From Opitutus sp. (GTDB lineage: Bacteria > Verrucomicrobiota > Verrucomicrobiia > Opitutales > Opitutaceae), in contig SIBG01000028.1 of the NCBI GenBank assembly GCA_009695305.1, forward strand, positions 1-45,947: a DNA stretch of 45,947 nucleotides. The letters are read 5' to 3'. The notes under the pieces are model-generated. The model saw nothing but the letters and a program-made list of their open reading frames with translations. It was not told the origin of the DNA and ran no database searches. Of the stretch, positions 24,354 to 32,993 are shown in pieces. Within the stretch, counting starts at the first letter, position 1; each line of letters begins with the position of its first letter. The position numbers and the translations under genes were made by a program.

Positions 24354-24731
24354 CTAAATCAAATCTTGGAGTAAAAATCGGTGGCACTCCCTCGCGTCCT
24401 CGGCGCAGTGGCAGAGGAGCGTGACGTTTTCCTTCGCCGCGAGCTTGGCGATCAGCCGCAGCGTGAATTTCTGGCCGTGGTTTTTGATCGTGGCGTTGCC
24501 GGCGTCGGTCCCGGCGGGCGCGAACATTTCCTTGCGGTATTTTTTCCCGAACTGGCTCCACGTTATTTTTCCGGCGAGAAAAGATTTCAGGAGTTTCTCG
24601 CTTGGACCGAGGTTGGCCATCCACACGTCATAGCGATCGGTCGGTCGCCCGCGCCCACGAAACCGCGCGGCGAGAATCCGCAGCCCGTCGCTGGGCGCGA
24701 TGCCCGAATGCACTGACTTCGTTTGAAGCAT
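24354..24731 (-). CDS. DUF488 family protein
   Basis: A complete 125-residue member of the DUF488 family: MLQTKSVHSGIAPSDGLRIL, AARFRGRGRPTDRYDVWMAN, LGPSEKLLKSFLAGKITWSQ, FGKKYRKEM and the typical end TLLCHCAEDARECHRFLLQD. The CHC-AED-x-x-ECHR motif, with its Cys and His residues, is the conserved core. The function of the family is not established. The two remnants at 21847-21935 and 22865-22955 show only this C-terminal end, so three DUF488 tails lie within 3 kb, all on the minus strand. Confidence 0.9.
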   Translation of the reverse strand: MLQTKSVHSGIAPSDGLRILAARFRGRGRPTDRYDVWMANLGPSEKLLKSFLAGKITWSQFGKKYRKEMFAPAGTDAGNATIKNHGQKFTLRLIAKLAAKENVTLLCHCAEDARECHRFLLQDLI

Positions 24732-24792
24732 GGCCCGGTTTAGCCAGCGCCCCGCAGCGGAGCAACCACGCGCGTGGCGATCGCCGCGGCGG

Positions 24793-26016
24793 TCAGGCCG
24801 GTGGCACGGGCACGCGCCACACGCTGCGGCCGCCACCCGCATTTGAAGTGAAATAGACGAAGTCGTCGCCCGGCCCGAAGACCGGATGCGGGTGGCTGTC
24901 CTGGCAATCCCACGCGGACTGGTGCCGGCACAGCGGCGTCCACGCGATCCGTTGCGTCGGCCAGTCGACCACGAGTCGCGTGATCCACTCGCCGCCCCAT
25001 TTGTCATCCTCAGCCTCGCCGTCCGGATGCCAGTAGCCGTCCGACACGAGCCACGCGCTGTGGCGCGTGCCCGCGGTGAAATGGCCGTAGCGGTGATAGC
25101 GCACGGGCAGGGCAATTTCGATGTTGTCGCCACCGGCGGGGCTCACGCGCCCGATGAACGCAGTGCCGTTGGCAAACTTGCCGTGATAGATGATCCACGC
25201 GCCATCGGCGGTCCACATCTCGTGGCACGCCCAGTCAGCCCGGCTGCGGCCGGGCCCCTCGGTGCGCAAGCGGCGGTGGGTGCGGCCGTCCCACAGCCAC
25301 AACCGGCGGCTGCCGCAGTCTGACGGCCATTCGTGGTTGTAGAGGATCCAGTCGGGATTCACCGGCGAAAACTGCACATGCGTAATCCACGCCTCGGGCA
25401 CGCGCTCCTCGAGCAGCACGGCGCCGGTCGCAGTATCGTAGACGCGCAACCACGAGTTCAGGCGCTCGCGCCGCACGCGCTCGTCGATGTCGTAGGCGGG
25501 CTTGTCGGAGATGATTTCGTTGCGGCGGCCGCCGACGTGGTTCTCGCCCGTGGCGCCGACGGGCGGCAAGTTGTCCTCCAAGGCGCGCGCAGCCGTCGTC
25601 GGCACGCACAGCCGCCGGCCGTCCGCGCTCACATGCGTAAACGCCGTGACCTGATCCGCCGGGAGGCGCGCCAGCACGCGGTGGCGGCCCGCGAGGTCAA
25701 CGCAGCGAATCTCGTCGCCCTGCACGTAGTAGACGCAGCCCGACACGGGGTCGAGGTTCACGCTAGCCTTGCCGAAACCGCGCCGCGGATTGCCACGGAA
25801 ATAAACGTAGGATTTCAGCGTGCCGTCGCGTTGATTGGTCAGTTGCCTCGCCGCATCCGTCACGAGATCGTGGGCCCAGAGATTCGGATGGCCGTCGCGC
25901 TCGTGCACCGCGACGAGCGTCCGGCCGTCGCGCGTCACGCTCGGGGTGGTGAAGTAAAGGAGCTGCGCGTGGTCGTCGGGCCCACCCGTCAGCCGCGTCG
26001 GAACAATCGAAGTCAC
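24793..26016 (-). CDS. Oligogalacturonate lyase-like beta-propeller (PL22-like)
   Basis: A 407-residue protein read from GTG at 26016 (VTSIVPTRLTGGPDDHAQLL), since no ATG lies near the conserved start. It shows propeller blades of the TolB/PL22 type: LYFTTPSVTRDGRTLVAVHE, RDGHPNLWAHDLVTDAARQL, ITHVQFSPVNPDWILYNHEW, ACHEMWTADGAWIIYHG, and HPHPVFGPGDDFVYFTSNAG near the end. PL22 enzymes split unsaturated digalacturonate, with metal-binding His residues in such NHE/CHE/SHPHP segments. I see no signal peptide, as expected for a cytoplasmic oligomer lyase. It is divergent from a pectate-lyase-like gene, with about 100 bp between them. Confidence 0.82.
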   Translation of the reverse strand: MTSIVPTRLTGGPDDHAQLLYFTTPSVTRDGRTLVAVHERDGHPNLWAHDLVTDAARQLTNQRDGTLKSYVYFRGNPRRGFGKASVNLDPVSGCVYYVQGDEIRCVDLAGRHRVLARLPADQVTAFTHVSADGRRLCVPTTAARALEDNLPPVGATGENHVGGRRNEIISDKPAYDIDERVRRERLNSWLRVYDTATGAVLLEERVPEAWITHVQFSPVNPDWILYNHEWPSDCGSRRLWLWDGRTHRRLRTEGPGRSRADWACHEMWTADGAWIIYHGKFANGTAFIGRVSPAGGDNIEIALPVRYHRYGHFTAGTRHSAWLVSDGYWHPDGEAEDDKWGGEWITRLVVDWPTQRIAWTPLCRHQSAWDCQDSHPHPVFGPGDDFVYFTSNAGGGRSVWRVPVPPA

Positions 26017-26118
26017 AGGCCGACGAGTCGGGAATTCGCGCGTCCGCGCAAGAACTTTCCCGGTCTGTCCGGCGATGTCGGGCTTCCCGTGCGGCACGAC
26101 CCGCGCCAGCTTTGGGCC

Positions 26119-27465
26119 ATGAACGATCACCCCGCCGCCTTTCGCCGTCCGTTTCACCCTGCGCTCGTCGTGCTCGCGTTGCTCACCCGGCTGGGTGCAG
26201 CGGAATTTTTTGTCGCGCCCGAGGGCCGCGACACGGCGGCCGGCACGAAGGCCGCACCGTTTGCAACCGTCCAGCGCGCCCAGCAAGAAGTCGCGCCCGG
26301 CGACACCGTCTGGATCCGCGGCGGCGTTTACCAAATGACCGCAGCGCAGATCGCGGGGCGCGAGGGGCCCTACGCGTGCGTCACACGGCTCGCGAAAAGC
26401 GGCACGGCGGCAAAACGGATCAACTACTGGGCCGTGCCCGGCGAACGGCCGGTGTTCGATTATTCGGCGGTGAAACCGGCGGGCCAGCGCGTGACGGCGT
26501 TTCGCGTCAACGCCTCGTGGCTGCACCTCCGCGGCCTCGAGGTCACCGGCGTGCAGGTCACGATCAAGACGCACACACAGTCGATCGGCTTCGACAACGA
26601 GGGCAGCGAAAACATTTACGAGCAGCTCACCGTGCACGACGGCATGGCGATCGGCTTCTGGATCGGCGCGGGCGCGAACAACCTCGTCCTCAACTGCGAC
26701 GCCTACCGCAACCACGACTCGTTTTCCGAGGCCGGGCGCGGTGGCAATACCGACGGCTTCGGCTACCACGGGCACAAGGGCAGCACCGGCAATATTTTTC
26801 GCGGCTGCCGCGCGTGGTTCAACAGCGACGACGGCTACGACTTCATCAACTCCGACGAGGTGGCCCGCATCGAAAACTGCTGGGCGTTCTACAACGGTTA
26901 CTCGACCGACTTCAAATCGCTCGGCGACGGCAACGGCTTCAAGTCCGCGGGCGAGGCGGGCCGCAGCGTCGCGCAGTTGCCGAAGCCGATTCCGCGCCAC
27001 GTCGTCACCGGCAGTCTCGCGGTGCGCAACAAGGTGAACGGCTTCTACGCAAACCATCATCCGGGCGGCATCGAGTGGCTCAACAACACCGCCTACCAGA
27101 ACACCACGAACTTCAATCTGCGCGGCCGCGACCCGCAGGACAACCAGACGGTCATCCTCGGCCGCGGCCACCGCTTGAAAAACAACCTCGGCTTCGCGGG
27201 CGGCGCCGAGGTCGCCGAACTCGACGCCGCGGCGAGCGATGTGAGCGGAAATTATTTCACGCTGCCGGTCACGGTCACGGCGGAGGATTTTCTCGGCCTC
27301 GACGAGGCCGACCTCGTGAAACCGCGGCAGCCGAATGGGGACTTGCCCGACGTGAAGCTAATGCACCTCGCACCCGGCAGCGATTTGATCGATGCGGGCG
27401 TCGACGTCGGCCGGCCGTTCAAGGGCAAGGCGCCGGACCTGGGCGCGTTCGAATCGGGCGGATGA
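26119..27465 (+). CDS. Exported right-handed beta-helix protein, PL9-like pectate lyase
   Basis: A 448-residue protein with a signal peptide (MNDHPAAFRRPFHPALVVLA...LGAAEF) and a beta-helix that begins with the EFFVAPEGRDTAAGTKAAPF, ATVQRAQQEVAPGDTVWIRG opening seen in PL9/PL1-related lyases. The helix core contains NTDGFGYHGHKGSTGNIFRG, CRAWFNSDDGYDFINSDEVA, RIENCWAFYNGYSTD, GDGNGFKSAGEAG and VRNKVNGFYANHHPGGIEWL. The D-x-DG-YD and GNGFK pieces match the calcium-Asp cluster and catalytic-lysine region of PL9 enzymes. It would cut polygalacturonate outside the cytoplasm, with the divergent PL22-like enzyme finishing the oligomers. Confidence 0.87.
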   Translation: MNDHPAAFRRPFHPALVVLALLTRLGAAEFFVAPEGRDTAAGTKAAPFATVQRAQQEVAPGDTVWIRGGVYQMTAAQIAGREGPYACVTRLAKSGTAAKRINYWAVPGERPVFDYSAVKPAGQRVTAFRVNASWLHLRGLEVTGVQVTIKTHTQSIGFDNEGSENIYEQLTVHDGMAIGFWIGAGANNLVLNCDAYRNHDSFSEAGRGGNTDGFGYHGHKGSTGNIFRGCRAWFNSDDGYDFINSDEVARIENCWAFYNGYSTDFKSLGDGNGFKSAGEAGRSVAQLPKPIPRHVVTGSLAVRNKVNGFYANHHPGGIEWLNNTAYQNTTNFNLRGRDPQDNQTVILGRGHRLKNNLGFAGGAEVAELDAAASDVSGNYFTLPVTVTAEDFLGLDEADLVKPRQPNGDLPDVKLMHLAPGSDLIDAGVDVGRPFKGKAPDLGAFESGG

Positions 27466-27476
27466 GCGACTGCCGC

Positions 27477-28058
27477 TCAGTTCAGATCCTTGTCCTTCCA
27501 ATATTTCGTTCCCTGCAGCGTCGCCTGCAGCGCGAGGCCGTTCTTGGTAATCTGGTAGACCTCGACCCCGGGAAGCACCGCGACCGCGCCCGCGAGCGCT
27601 GCACCCTTGTCGTCGGATTTGGCGGCGGCATCGGCCTGGCCGCTGAAGTCCCAGCCCTTCTCGACAAACGCCTCAAGCCTGGCCACGTCGCTGAAAACAA
27701 ACACCGCGCGAAAATCCTTCACGCCGAGGCCAAGGCCGAGGCCGGCCGAACCCATTTTCATGAAAGTCTCGGAGTCTGTAAACGTGCCGCGTTTGACCAC
27801 GACGCCGTGCCCACCGGCAAAACTTGCGAACACGAGGTTGATCCCGACATTCGAAAACACGGCATAGCCCGCCGCCTTTTTGATTTTCCCTTTTGCGTCG
27901 GGGTGCAGCTGGTAGAGATCCGCGAGCACTGAGTCGCGCATCGTGCGGACTTTCGCGCGCTTGAGGTCGGTGGCGGAGTCGGCCCGCGCAGTCGGGCTGT
28001 TCGCGACGACGGCGAAGATCAGGCCGACAAAGAAAGCAACGCGTGTCGGAGTTTTCAT
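27477..28058 (-). CDS. Exported SYLF-domain (Ysc84-like) lipid-binding protein
   Basis: A 193-residue protein with a signal peptide (MKTPTRVAFFVGLIFAVVAN...ARAD). The mature part is a SYLF domain: AAGYAVFSNVGINLVFASFA, GGHGVVVKRGTFTDSETFMK, MGSAGLGLGLGVKDFRAVFV, DVARLEAFVEKGWDFSGQAD. The GYAVF start and the glycine-rich middle are characteristic. In eukaryotes SYLF binds phosphoinositides; bacterial exported copies are thought to act at the envelope, role unknown. It converges on the pectate lyase gene with 11 bases between them. Confidence 0.9.
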   Translation of the reverse strand: MKTPTRVAFFVGLIFAVVANSPTARADSATDLKRAKVRTMRDSVLADLYQLHPDAKGKIKKAAGYAVFSNVGINLVFASFAGGHGVVVKRGTFTDSETFMKMGSAGLGLGLGVKDFRAVFVFSDVARLEAFVEKGWDFSGQADAAAKSDDKGAALAGAVAVLPGVEVYQITKNGLALQATLQGTKYWKDKDLN

Positions 28059-28296
28059 GCAGACAAATCTCGACCGAGATTGGCCACAAATGCACGATCG
28101 ATTTCCGGGACCAACGTGGCGGGCGACGATGCTCGCGGCCCGGCTCAAAACAAAATTCCCGACGGCCGGAGATCCTGCGAGCCGGCCAGATCGAACCTGC
28201 GCCCGGCACCGTGGCCCAAAGGCGTGGCTCGGCTCCGCCCCCTCCCAATTCCCTCCCCAAGGAATAAACCGCGACACCCGCGCTCCCATCCATCAT

Positions 28297-28902
28297 ATGT
28301 CCCCGATGATTTTTCGTCACCATCTCATCCCTCGCTTCTTTCGCCGCCGGCTCGCTGGGTGCATGGCAGTGGCGCTGGCCGCGAGTGCGCTCCACGCCAC
28401 GGAGAGCCCAAAAGTGGGCGGCCCGGCGCCCGATTTTGCCCTCACGGGGCTGGATGGCGCCACCGTGCGGCTCGGCGAACTGACGGCGAAAAGCTCGGTC
28501 GTTCTCATCGTCCTGCGCGGCTGGCCCGGCTACCAATGCCCGATTTGCGACCGGCAGGTGCAGGAGTTTATCGGCGGGAAGGCCGCCTTGGCAGAGACGA
28601 AAGCACAAATGGTGTTTGTCTATCCCGGTCCGGCGGCGGACTTGAACGCGCATGCCGCCGAGTTCAAGACGTGGAAAGGTAAGGAGTGGCCGGCCGAGTT
28701 TCGCTACGCGCTCGATCCGGACTATACGCTGGTCAACGCGTATGCCCTGCGCTGGGACGCGCCCCGTGAGACGGCCTATCCCTCGACGTTCATCATCGAC
28801 GCGAAGGGCGTGGTGCGCTTCGCCAAGATCAGCCACACGCACGGTGACCGCATGAAAGTCGCCGACGTCTTGGCCGAATTAAAGAGAATCGCCGGACCGT
28901 AA
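28297..28902 (+). CDS. Exported AhpC/TSA-type thioredoxin-fold protein
   Basis: A 201-residue protein with a signal peptide (MSPMIFRHHLIPRFFRRRLA, then a hydrophobic core, ALHATES). The fold is that of the AhpC/TSA redoxin family: VGGPAPDFALTGLDGATVRL, VVLIVLRGWPGYQCPICDRQ, MVFVYPGPAADLNAHAAEFK, YPSTFIIDAKGVVRFAKISH. The active site is CPIC with a preceding YQ, so it has a redox pair in a CxxC like thioredoxins and not the lone Cys of classical peroxiredoxins. Probably a periplasmic thiol-disulfide or peroxide-handling protein. The ATG at 28297 was chosen as the first one giving a normal signal peptide. Divergent from the SYLF gene. Confidence 0.88.
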   Translation: MSPMIFRHHLIPRFFRRRLAGCMAVALAASALHATESPKVGGPAPDFALTGLDGATVRLGELTAKSSVVLIVLRGWPGYQCPICDRQVQEFIGGKAALAETKAQMVFVYPGPAADLNAHAAEFKTWKGKEWPAEFRYALDPDYTLVNAYALRWDAPRETAYPSTFIIDAKGVVRFAKISHTHGDRMKVADVLAELKRIAGP

Positions 28903-29039
28903 CCGCGCAAATCGCGGGAATCTTCCCCGGCGATCAACCCTCCAGCGGGCGGAACGGCGGCACGAAGGCCTGGTGGCACACGCGCCATCCGCCGAAATCC
29001 CGTTGGCCAAATATTTTTCCCGCGCTCATCGATTGCGCC

Positions 29040-29420
29040 ATGAGCCCAGCGCCGGCGATGTCACCCCAGCCCATGAGCCACGCGGCCAGGAGTGTTTTCG
29101 TTTTTGGCCTTTATCTGATCGCGGTCGGCGCCGGGTTAGTGGCGATACCAAACACCGCGCTCGGCTCGCTCGGATTTCCGCCGAGCGCGGAGGTCTGGCC
29201 CCGGGTCGTCGGGGTGCTGGCGCTCGTGCTCGCGTATTACTATCTCCAAGCGGCGCGCCGCGGGTTAACCGCGTTCTTTCGTTGGACCGTGCAGGCCCGG
29301 GCGCTGGTCTTCGTCGCCTTCGCGGCGCTGGTGCTGGTCGGACTGGCCCCGACCCCGCTCCTCGCGCTCGGCGCGGTGGATTTGCTGGCGGCGATCTGGA
29401 CCGGCGTAGCGCTGCGCTGA
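29040..29420 (+). CDS. Small four-helix membrane protein
   Basis: A 126-residue protein with four predicted membrane helices: VFVFGLYLIAVGAGLVAIPN, WPRVVGVLALVLAYYYLQAA, ALVFVAFAALVLVGLAPTPL and LALGAVDLLAAIWTGVALR. The pattern GLYLIxxGxGLxxxPN and a later FxRWTVQAR loop are found in small uncharacterised membrane proteins of several phyla. Starts at 29040, 29058 and 29073 are all possible; the shortest (MSHAARSVFVFG) fits the helix best. It converges on the metallo-hydrolase gene, with a GTAG-headed REP between them. Confidence 0.75.
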   Translation: MSPAPAMSPQPMSHAARSVFVFGLYLIAVGAGLVAIPNTALGSLGFPPSAEVWPRVVGVLALVLAYYYLQAARRGLTAFFRWTVQARALVFVAFAALVLVGLAPTPLLALGAVDLLAAIWTGVALR

Positions 29421-29433
29421 CTCCGCCTCCACC

Positions 29434-29466
29434 CGCGGGACGGCAGATGCCGTCCGCTCCCGCTAC
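29434..29466 (-). repeat. GTAG-headed REP between convergent genes
   Basis: On the minus strand it reads GTAGCGGGAGCGGACGGCAT and then completes a perfect 8-bp hairpin, GGACGGCA-TC-TGCCGTCC. Its GTAG (29466-29463) contains the TAG stop codon of the metallo-hydrolase gene. Confidence 0.8.
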
Positions 29467-30383
29467 TTGGCCGCGGCGGTCTGCTCGCGCTGCCACTGAT
29501 CTCGAAAAGCCTTTTCCGCACCAGCGATCAATCGCCGCCAGCCCGCGGGATCAACGAAGGGATTGGATTTTTCACCGCGCTCCAGTCCCGCGAATTTTTC
29601 CGCCATGGCAAATTGCCCGCCGTGCGGGGCGAAGAAAATGTCGCACGGCAGCGCCTTCAGCTTCGCGAACGTCGCTTCGAATTGGTCGACGAGATCCGGG
29701 AAGAGCGGGTTGTTCACGAGCCGCGTGCCATCGTTGATGCTCGCACTGCTGAAAAACACCACGTGTTGCACTTTGCCGTCGGCGGTCGCGTCCATCGTCC
29801 ACGTGGTCGCGCCGCGCGTGTGGCCGGGCGTGAGATGCGCCGTGAGCGTAACTCCGCCGAGGGTAACGCGCTCCCCGTCGGCGACGATCCGATCCACCTT
29901 CACCGGGGCGTAGATGATGGTGTCCTTCGGCCACTGAATGTAGTCCTCGGCGCCGCCCGACTCGAGCGTGCGCGCATCGGCGCCGCTGGCGAGCACGCGC
30001 GCGCCCGTGAGCGTTTTCATGAGCGCATGGCCGCCGACGTGATCGATGTGCGCGTGGCTGCTGATGATGAGCTTGATGTCGGCCAGGTTGAAACCGAGCT
30101 GCTCCACACTTTTCTGAATGATCGGCACGGTGTCGGCAAAGCCAGTGTCGAGCAGGAAATGGCCCTCCGGGGTCGTGAGCAGAAACGAGCTCACGCCACT
30201 GGCGCCAACGTAGTAAATATTTGCGAGCAAATGCTGCGGCGGCACCGGCGCGCGCCAGCCATCAAAAAGTTTCTTCACCCACGCCCGATCCGGCGGCGGC
30301 GGAAGCGAGGGCGCCGAATCCGCCGCCCTCGCCAGACCAGCGGCGATCACGGCGAAGGCGATCGCAAGGCGGCGAGTGGGCAT
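29463..30383 (-). CDS. Exported metallo-beta-lactamase fold hydrolase, subclass B3-like
   Basis: A 306-residue protein with a signal peptide (MPTRRLAIAFAVIAAGLARA). The zinc ligands are H110-A-H112-I-D114-H115 (SHAHIDHVGG), H188 (LTPGHTRG) and H254 (FAPHGGQF). B3 lactamases carry this HxHxDH pattern and lack the B1 cysteine; GFNLADIKLIISSHAHIDHV and YYVGASGVSSFLLTTPEGHF are very close to chromosomal B3 enzymes. Many environmental B3-like proteins hydrolyse beta-lactams weakly or act on other substrates, so resistance must not be assumed. The ATG at 30383 gives a good signal peptide. Its stop lies in a REP. Confidence 0.9.
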   Translation of the reverse strand: MPTRRLAIAFAVIAAGLARAADSAPSLPPPPDRAWVKKLFDGWRAPVPPQHLLANIYYVGASGVSSFLLTTPEGHFLLDTGFADTVPIIQKSVEQLGFNLADIKLIISSHAHIDHVGGHALMKTLTGARVLASGADARTLESGGAEDYIQWPKDTIIYAPVKVDRIVADGERVTLGGVTLTAHLTPGHTRGATTWTMDATADGKVQHVVFFSSASINDGTRLVNNPLFPDLVDQFEATFAKLKALPCDIFFAPHGGQFAMAEKFAGLERGEKSNPFVDPAGWRRLIAGAEKAFRDQWQREQTAAAK

Positions 30384-30453
30384 GGCGTGCACCCGGTGCC
30401 GGCCAACGATCCGGACAGACCAGACCGCCGCGCCGGCAGGAGCGCGGAATCCG

Positions 30454-31956
30454 TTAGACAATCTCCGGCACGACGAACGGCGCCCGACCCACCCGCTTCC
30501 GGATCGGGCAGGCATTCGCCGCGGCGACGATTTCTGTCTCCGCACCCGTAAATTTTTCCGTCTTCGCATCGATGGTCAGCACCGGCCCGAGGAAGGTCTT
30601 GGTAATTTCCACCTCGACGTTGTTGGCCTTCAGGTGGTCGACCACGCGGGCGAACGCCTCCTTGGTCGGCTCACTAGCCTTGATCGCCTCGGCGACGGCA
30701 CTGTTCGCCGCCTCCTTGCCGGTGAGATACGAAATATTGCCGAGATGACAGAGCGCCGTGGAATAATGAGCGTCGGAGATCAAGCCCTGGACTACTTTCC
30801 GACTCTGCAAGGCCTTCACGAAGTTCTGACGGTGCTCGTCATTGCCACCGGTGGTGAGCGCCAAAATCTTCTTGTCGTCCTTGTCGTAGATGTTGGCGGT
30901 GCCGGCCTCACTCACGGTCACGTAGCCGCCTTCGCATTGCACGACGACCCCGACGCGGGCGCCGCGATACGCATCCATCGCCCGCATGCCGACCTTCATC
31001 GGCAGACCGCGCACTTCGAAGATCAGCGGCGCCTGCTCGTAGTTGAAGACCGACACGAGCGTGTTGGGCGTCTCCGCATCGTCCTGATAACCGAAACGAC
31101 CGCCGAAGCTGACGACCGAGGGCGGCAGGCCAGGCTCACCGAGGAACCAGCGCGCGACGTCCATCTGGTGGATGCCTTGATTCGAGATGTCGCCGCCACC
31201 GTAGTTCCAGAACCAATGCCAGTCATAGTGAATCGGTCCCTTCGTCCCGTTGCGATGCGACGGGGTGAGCGGCGCCGGTCCGGTCCACAAGTCGTAATCG
31301 ACGCTCGTTGGCACGGGCTGCGGACCCGGCGTGCGACCGATGCTGTCGCGCGGCTTGTAGCAGAGTCCCCGCGCCCACTGGATTTTCCCCAGCTTGCCGG
31401 CGCGGAGATAGTTGATCGCTTCCGCGATATCACGCGACGAACGGTTTTGCGTGCCCGCCACCGCGATGCGGTTCGAATATTTCTTCACGGCCTCCACCAC
31501 CTGCCGGCCTTCCCAAATGTTATGCGAAAGCGGCTTCTCGATGTAGACATCCTTGCCCGCCTGCAGCGCCCAAATCGTCATCAGCGAGTGCCAGTGGTTC
31601 GGCGGGGCGCACACGACCGCGTCGATTTCTTTGTCTTCCAGCAGTTTTCGATAATCGCGGTAGGTCTTCACCGTTCCGCCGCCCTTGTCACAGACTGCTT
31701 TCTGGCGGTTGAGCACGGCTTCGTCGGCGTCGCAAATCGCCACGAGCCGGGCGCCCTTGATCTTGCCCGTTAGATAGTCGCGCATATGGCCGCCGCCTTG
31801 GGAGTTGATCCCAACGACGGCGATCCGGACGTCGCCGTTCGCACTGCCGGACGCCGCCACGGCGGGCGCGGTTTGGGCATTGGCGCGCGTGAGCCACGCG
31901 GCGCCACCGCTGATGACCGAGGCTTTGAGAAAATCTTTGCGGGTCCAGGATTTCAT
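30454..31956 (-). CDS. Exported Gfo/Idh/MocA oxidoreductase
   Basis: A 500-residue protein. The N-terminus MKSWTRKDFLKASVISGGAA resembles a Tat signal in which the twin Arg is reduced to T-R-K, so export by Tat is likely but not certain. The NAD(P) domain follows (DVRIAVVGINSQGGGHMRDY; LVAICDADE; AVVCAPPNHWHSLMTIWAL; GKDVYIEKPLS with the catalytic-type EKP Lys). The C-terminal half includes GGGDISNQGIHQMDVARWFL, where the H-x-x-D active-site pair is seen. Exported members are very common in Verrucomicrobiota and Planctomycetota and act on sugars, but the substrate is unknown. It runs the same way as the metallo-hydrolase, with 70 bp between them. Confidence 0.92.
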   Translation of the reverse strand: MKSWTRKDFLKASVISGGAAWLTRANAQTAPAVAASGSANGDVRIAVVGINSQGGGHMRDYLTGKIKGARLVAICDADEAVLNRQKAVCDKGGGTVKTYRDYRKLLEDKEIDAVVCAPPNHWHSLMTIWALQAGKDVYIEKPLSHNIWEGRQVVEAVKKYSNRIAVAGTQNRSSRDIAEAINYLRAGKLGKIQWARGLCYKPRDSIGRTPGPQPVPTSVDYDLWTGPAPLTPSHRNGTKGPIHYDWHWFWNYGGGDISNQGIHQMDVARWFLGEPGLPPSVVSFGGRFGYQDDAETPNTLVSVFNYEQAPLIFEVRGLPMKVGMRAMDAYRGARVGVVVQCEGGYVTVSEAGTANIYDKDDKKILALTTGGNDEHRQNFVKALQSRKVVQGLISDAHYSTALCHLGNISYLTGKEAANSAVAEAIKASEPTKEAFARVVDHLKANNVEVEITKTFLGPVLTIDAKTEKFTGAETEIVAAANACPIRKRVGRAPFVVPEIV

Positions 31957-32066
31957 AGGGGAGGATTTTTCGGGTTGAAGACGCTGCGGATGGATTCGCG
32001 GCAGCACGCGGGGCAGGCAGAAACGGGAAAGAAGCGGCCGAATTGATTCACGACGCCGCGCCGAGG

Positions 32067-32993
32067 TCAACTCTTGCCATGATTTTTGAGGGGGAGTTCA
32101 TCAAAAATATTCCGGACAGCCCGTCCCGGCTGCTGCAGCGGCTGGGGCGTCGCCTCCGTGATCACCCGGAACACGTAGTAGGTCGCCTCGGTGCTGCCGA
32201 CGTTCTTCATGCCGTGGAGGTCCATTGAGGCGTAGAAGAAAATCGAACCGGGGCCGCCGCGCTGCGTCACCCCGTTGATCGTCACCTCCATCAAGCCCTC
32301 TTTCACGACGACGAGTTCTTCGTCCGGATGTGTGTGGGCGGCATGCGGCATCTCGCCGGCCCGGAGGGTGGTGAGGTGACCCTCGAGACTCACGCACGAA
32401 GTCGTGGGTGCATTGACGATTTCGCGGCGCGCGCCCTTCGCCGTGGGTTTGGCCTCGAGCTCGTCCCAATGAAAAATCCTGGACGCCAGCTTGCCGGACG
32501 CAGCCGTCGCGGCGGCGGATGGGGCGGCGGTGGCGGGCGTGGCCCCGGTGCGGAAGTTGAACACGAGATAGGTCGCAGGTTGGTCGCCGACGTTGGTGAC
32601 GTTATGCAGGTCGTTGGACGCAAAGAACAAAATCGACCCCACTTCGGCGCGCTGGACCTGGCCATTGATCGAGACATCGAGCATGCCCTCCTTGAGGATG
32701 ATGAACTCCTCCTGCGGGTGCCGGTGCGGCGCATGCGACATTTTTCCCTGATTGAGCGTGGTGATGTGGCTTTCGAATCGCACCAGAGTCGCGGTGGGCC
32801 GGTCGGTCACATCCCGGCGCTGACCGTTGGCGGTCGGCTTCACGGCAAAATCCTCCCACTTAAACACCGTGGAGCCGAGCTTGGCGGGCGGCGCGGCGGT
32901 CGCCGGCGCAGGGGCTTGAGCCTTCAGGGGCAGGGTGACGACCAGGGGGCTGAGGGCCAGGGCGAGCGCGAGGCGGCGGCGAAAAATATTCAT
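32067..32993 (-). CDS. Exported double-cupin protein
   Basis: A 308-residue protein with a signal peptide (MNIFRRRLALALALSPLVVT...KAQA) and two cupin domains from an internal duplication. Cupin 1 (about 40-150) has HAPHRHPQEEFIILKEGMLD and later SILFFASNDLHNVTN. Cupin 2 (about 170-285) has HAAHTHPDEELVVVKEGLME and later SIFFYASMDLHGMKN. In both, the HxHxxxE and late H ligands of motif 1 and 2 are present, so each may bind a metal. The two halves align over their full length and are joined by an Ala-rich linker. Function is unknown, possibly an extracytoplasmic dioxygenase or sugar-binding role. Confidence 0.88.
   Translation of the reverse strand: MNIFRRRLALALALSPLVVTLPLKAQAPAPATAAPPAKLGSTVFKWEDFAVKPTANGQRRDVTDRPTATLVRFESHITTLNQGKMSHAPHRHPQEEFIILKEGMLDVSINGQVQRAEVGSILFFASNDLHNVTNVGDQPATYLVFNFRTGATPATAAPSAAATAASGKLASRIFHWDELEAKPTAKGARREIVNAPTTSCVSLEGHLTTLRAGEMPHAAHTHPDEELVVVKEGLMEVTINGVTQRGGPGSIFFYASMDLHGMKNVGSTEATYYVFRVITEATPQPLQQPGRAVRNIFDELPLKNHGKS

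Noticed and set aside
29463-30383. Calling the metallo-hydrolase an antibiotic-resistance gene
   Set aside because: Motifs fit subclass B3, but many environmental members have other or weak activities; the sequence alone does not show resistance.
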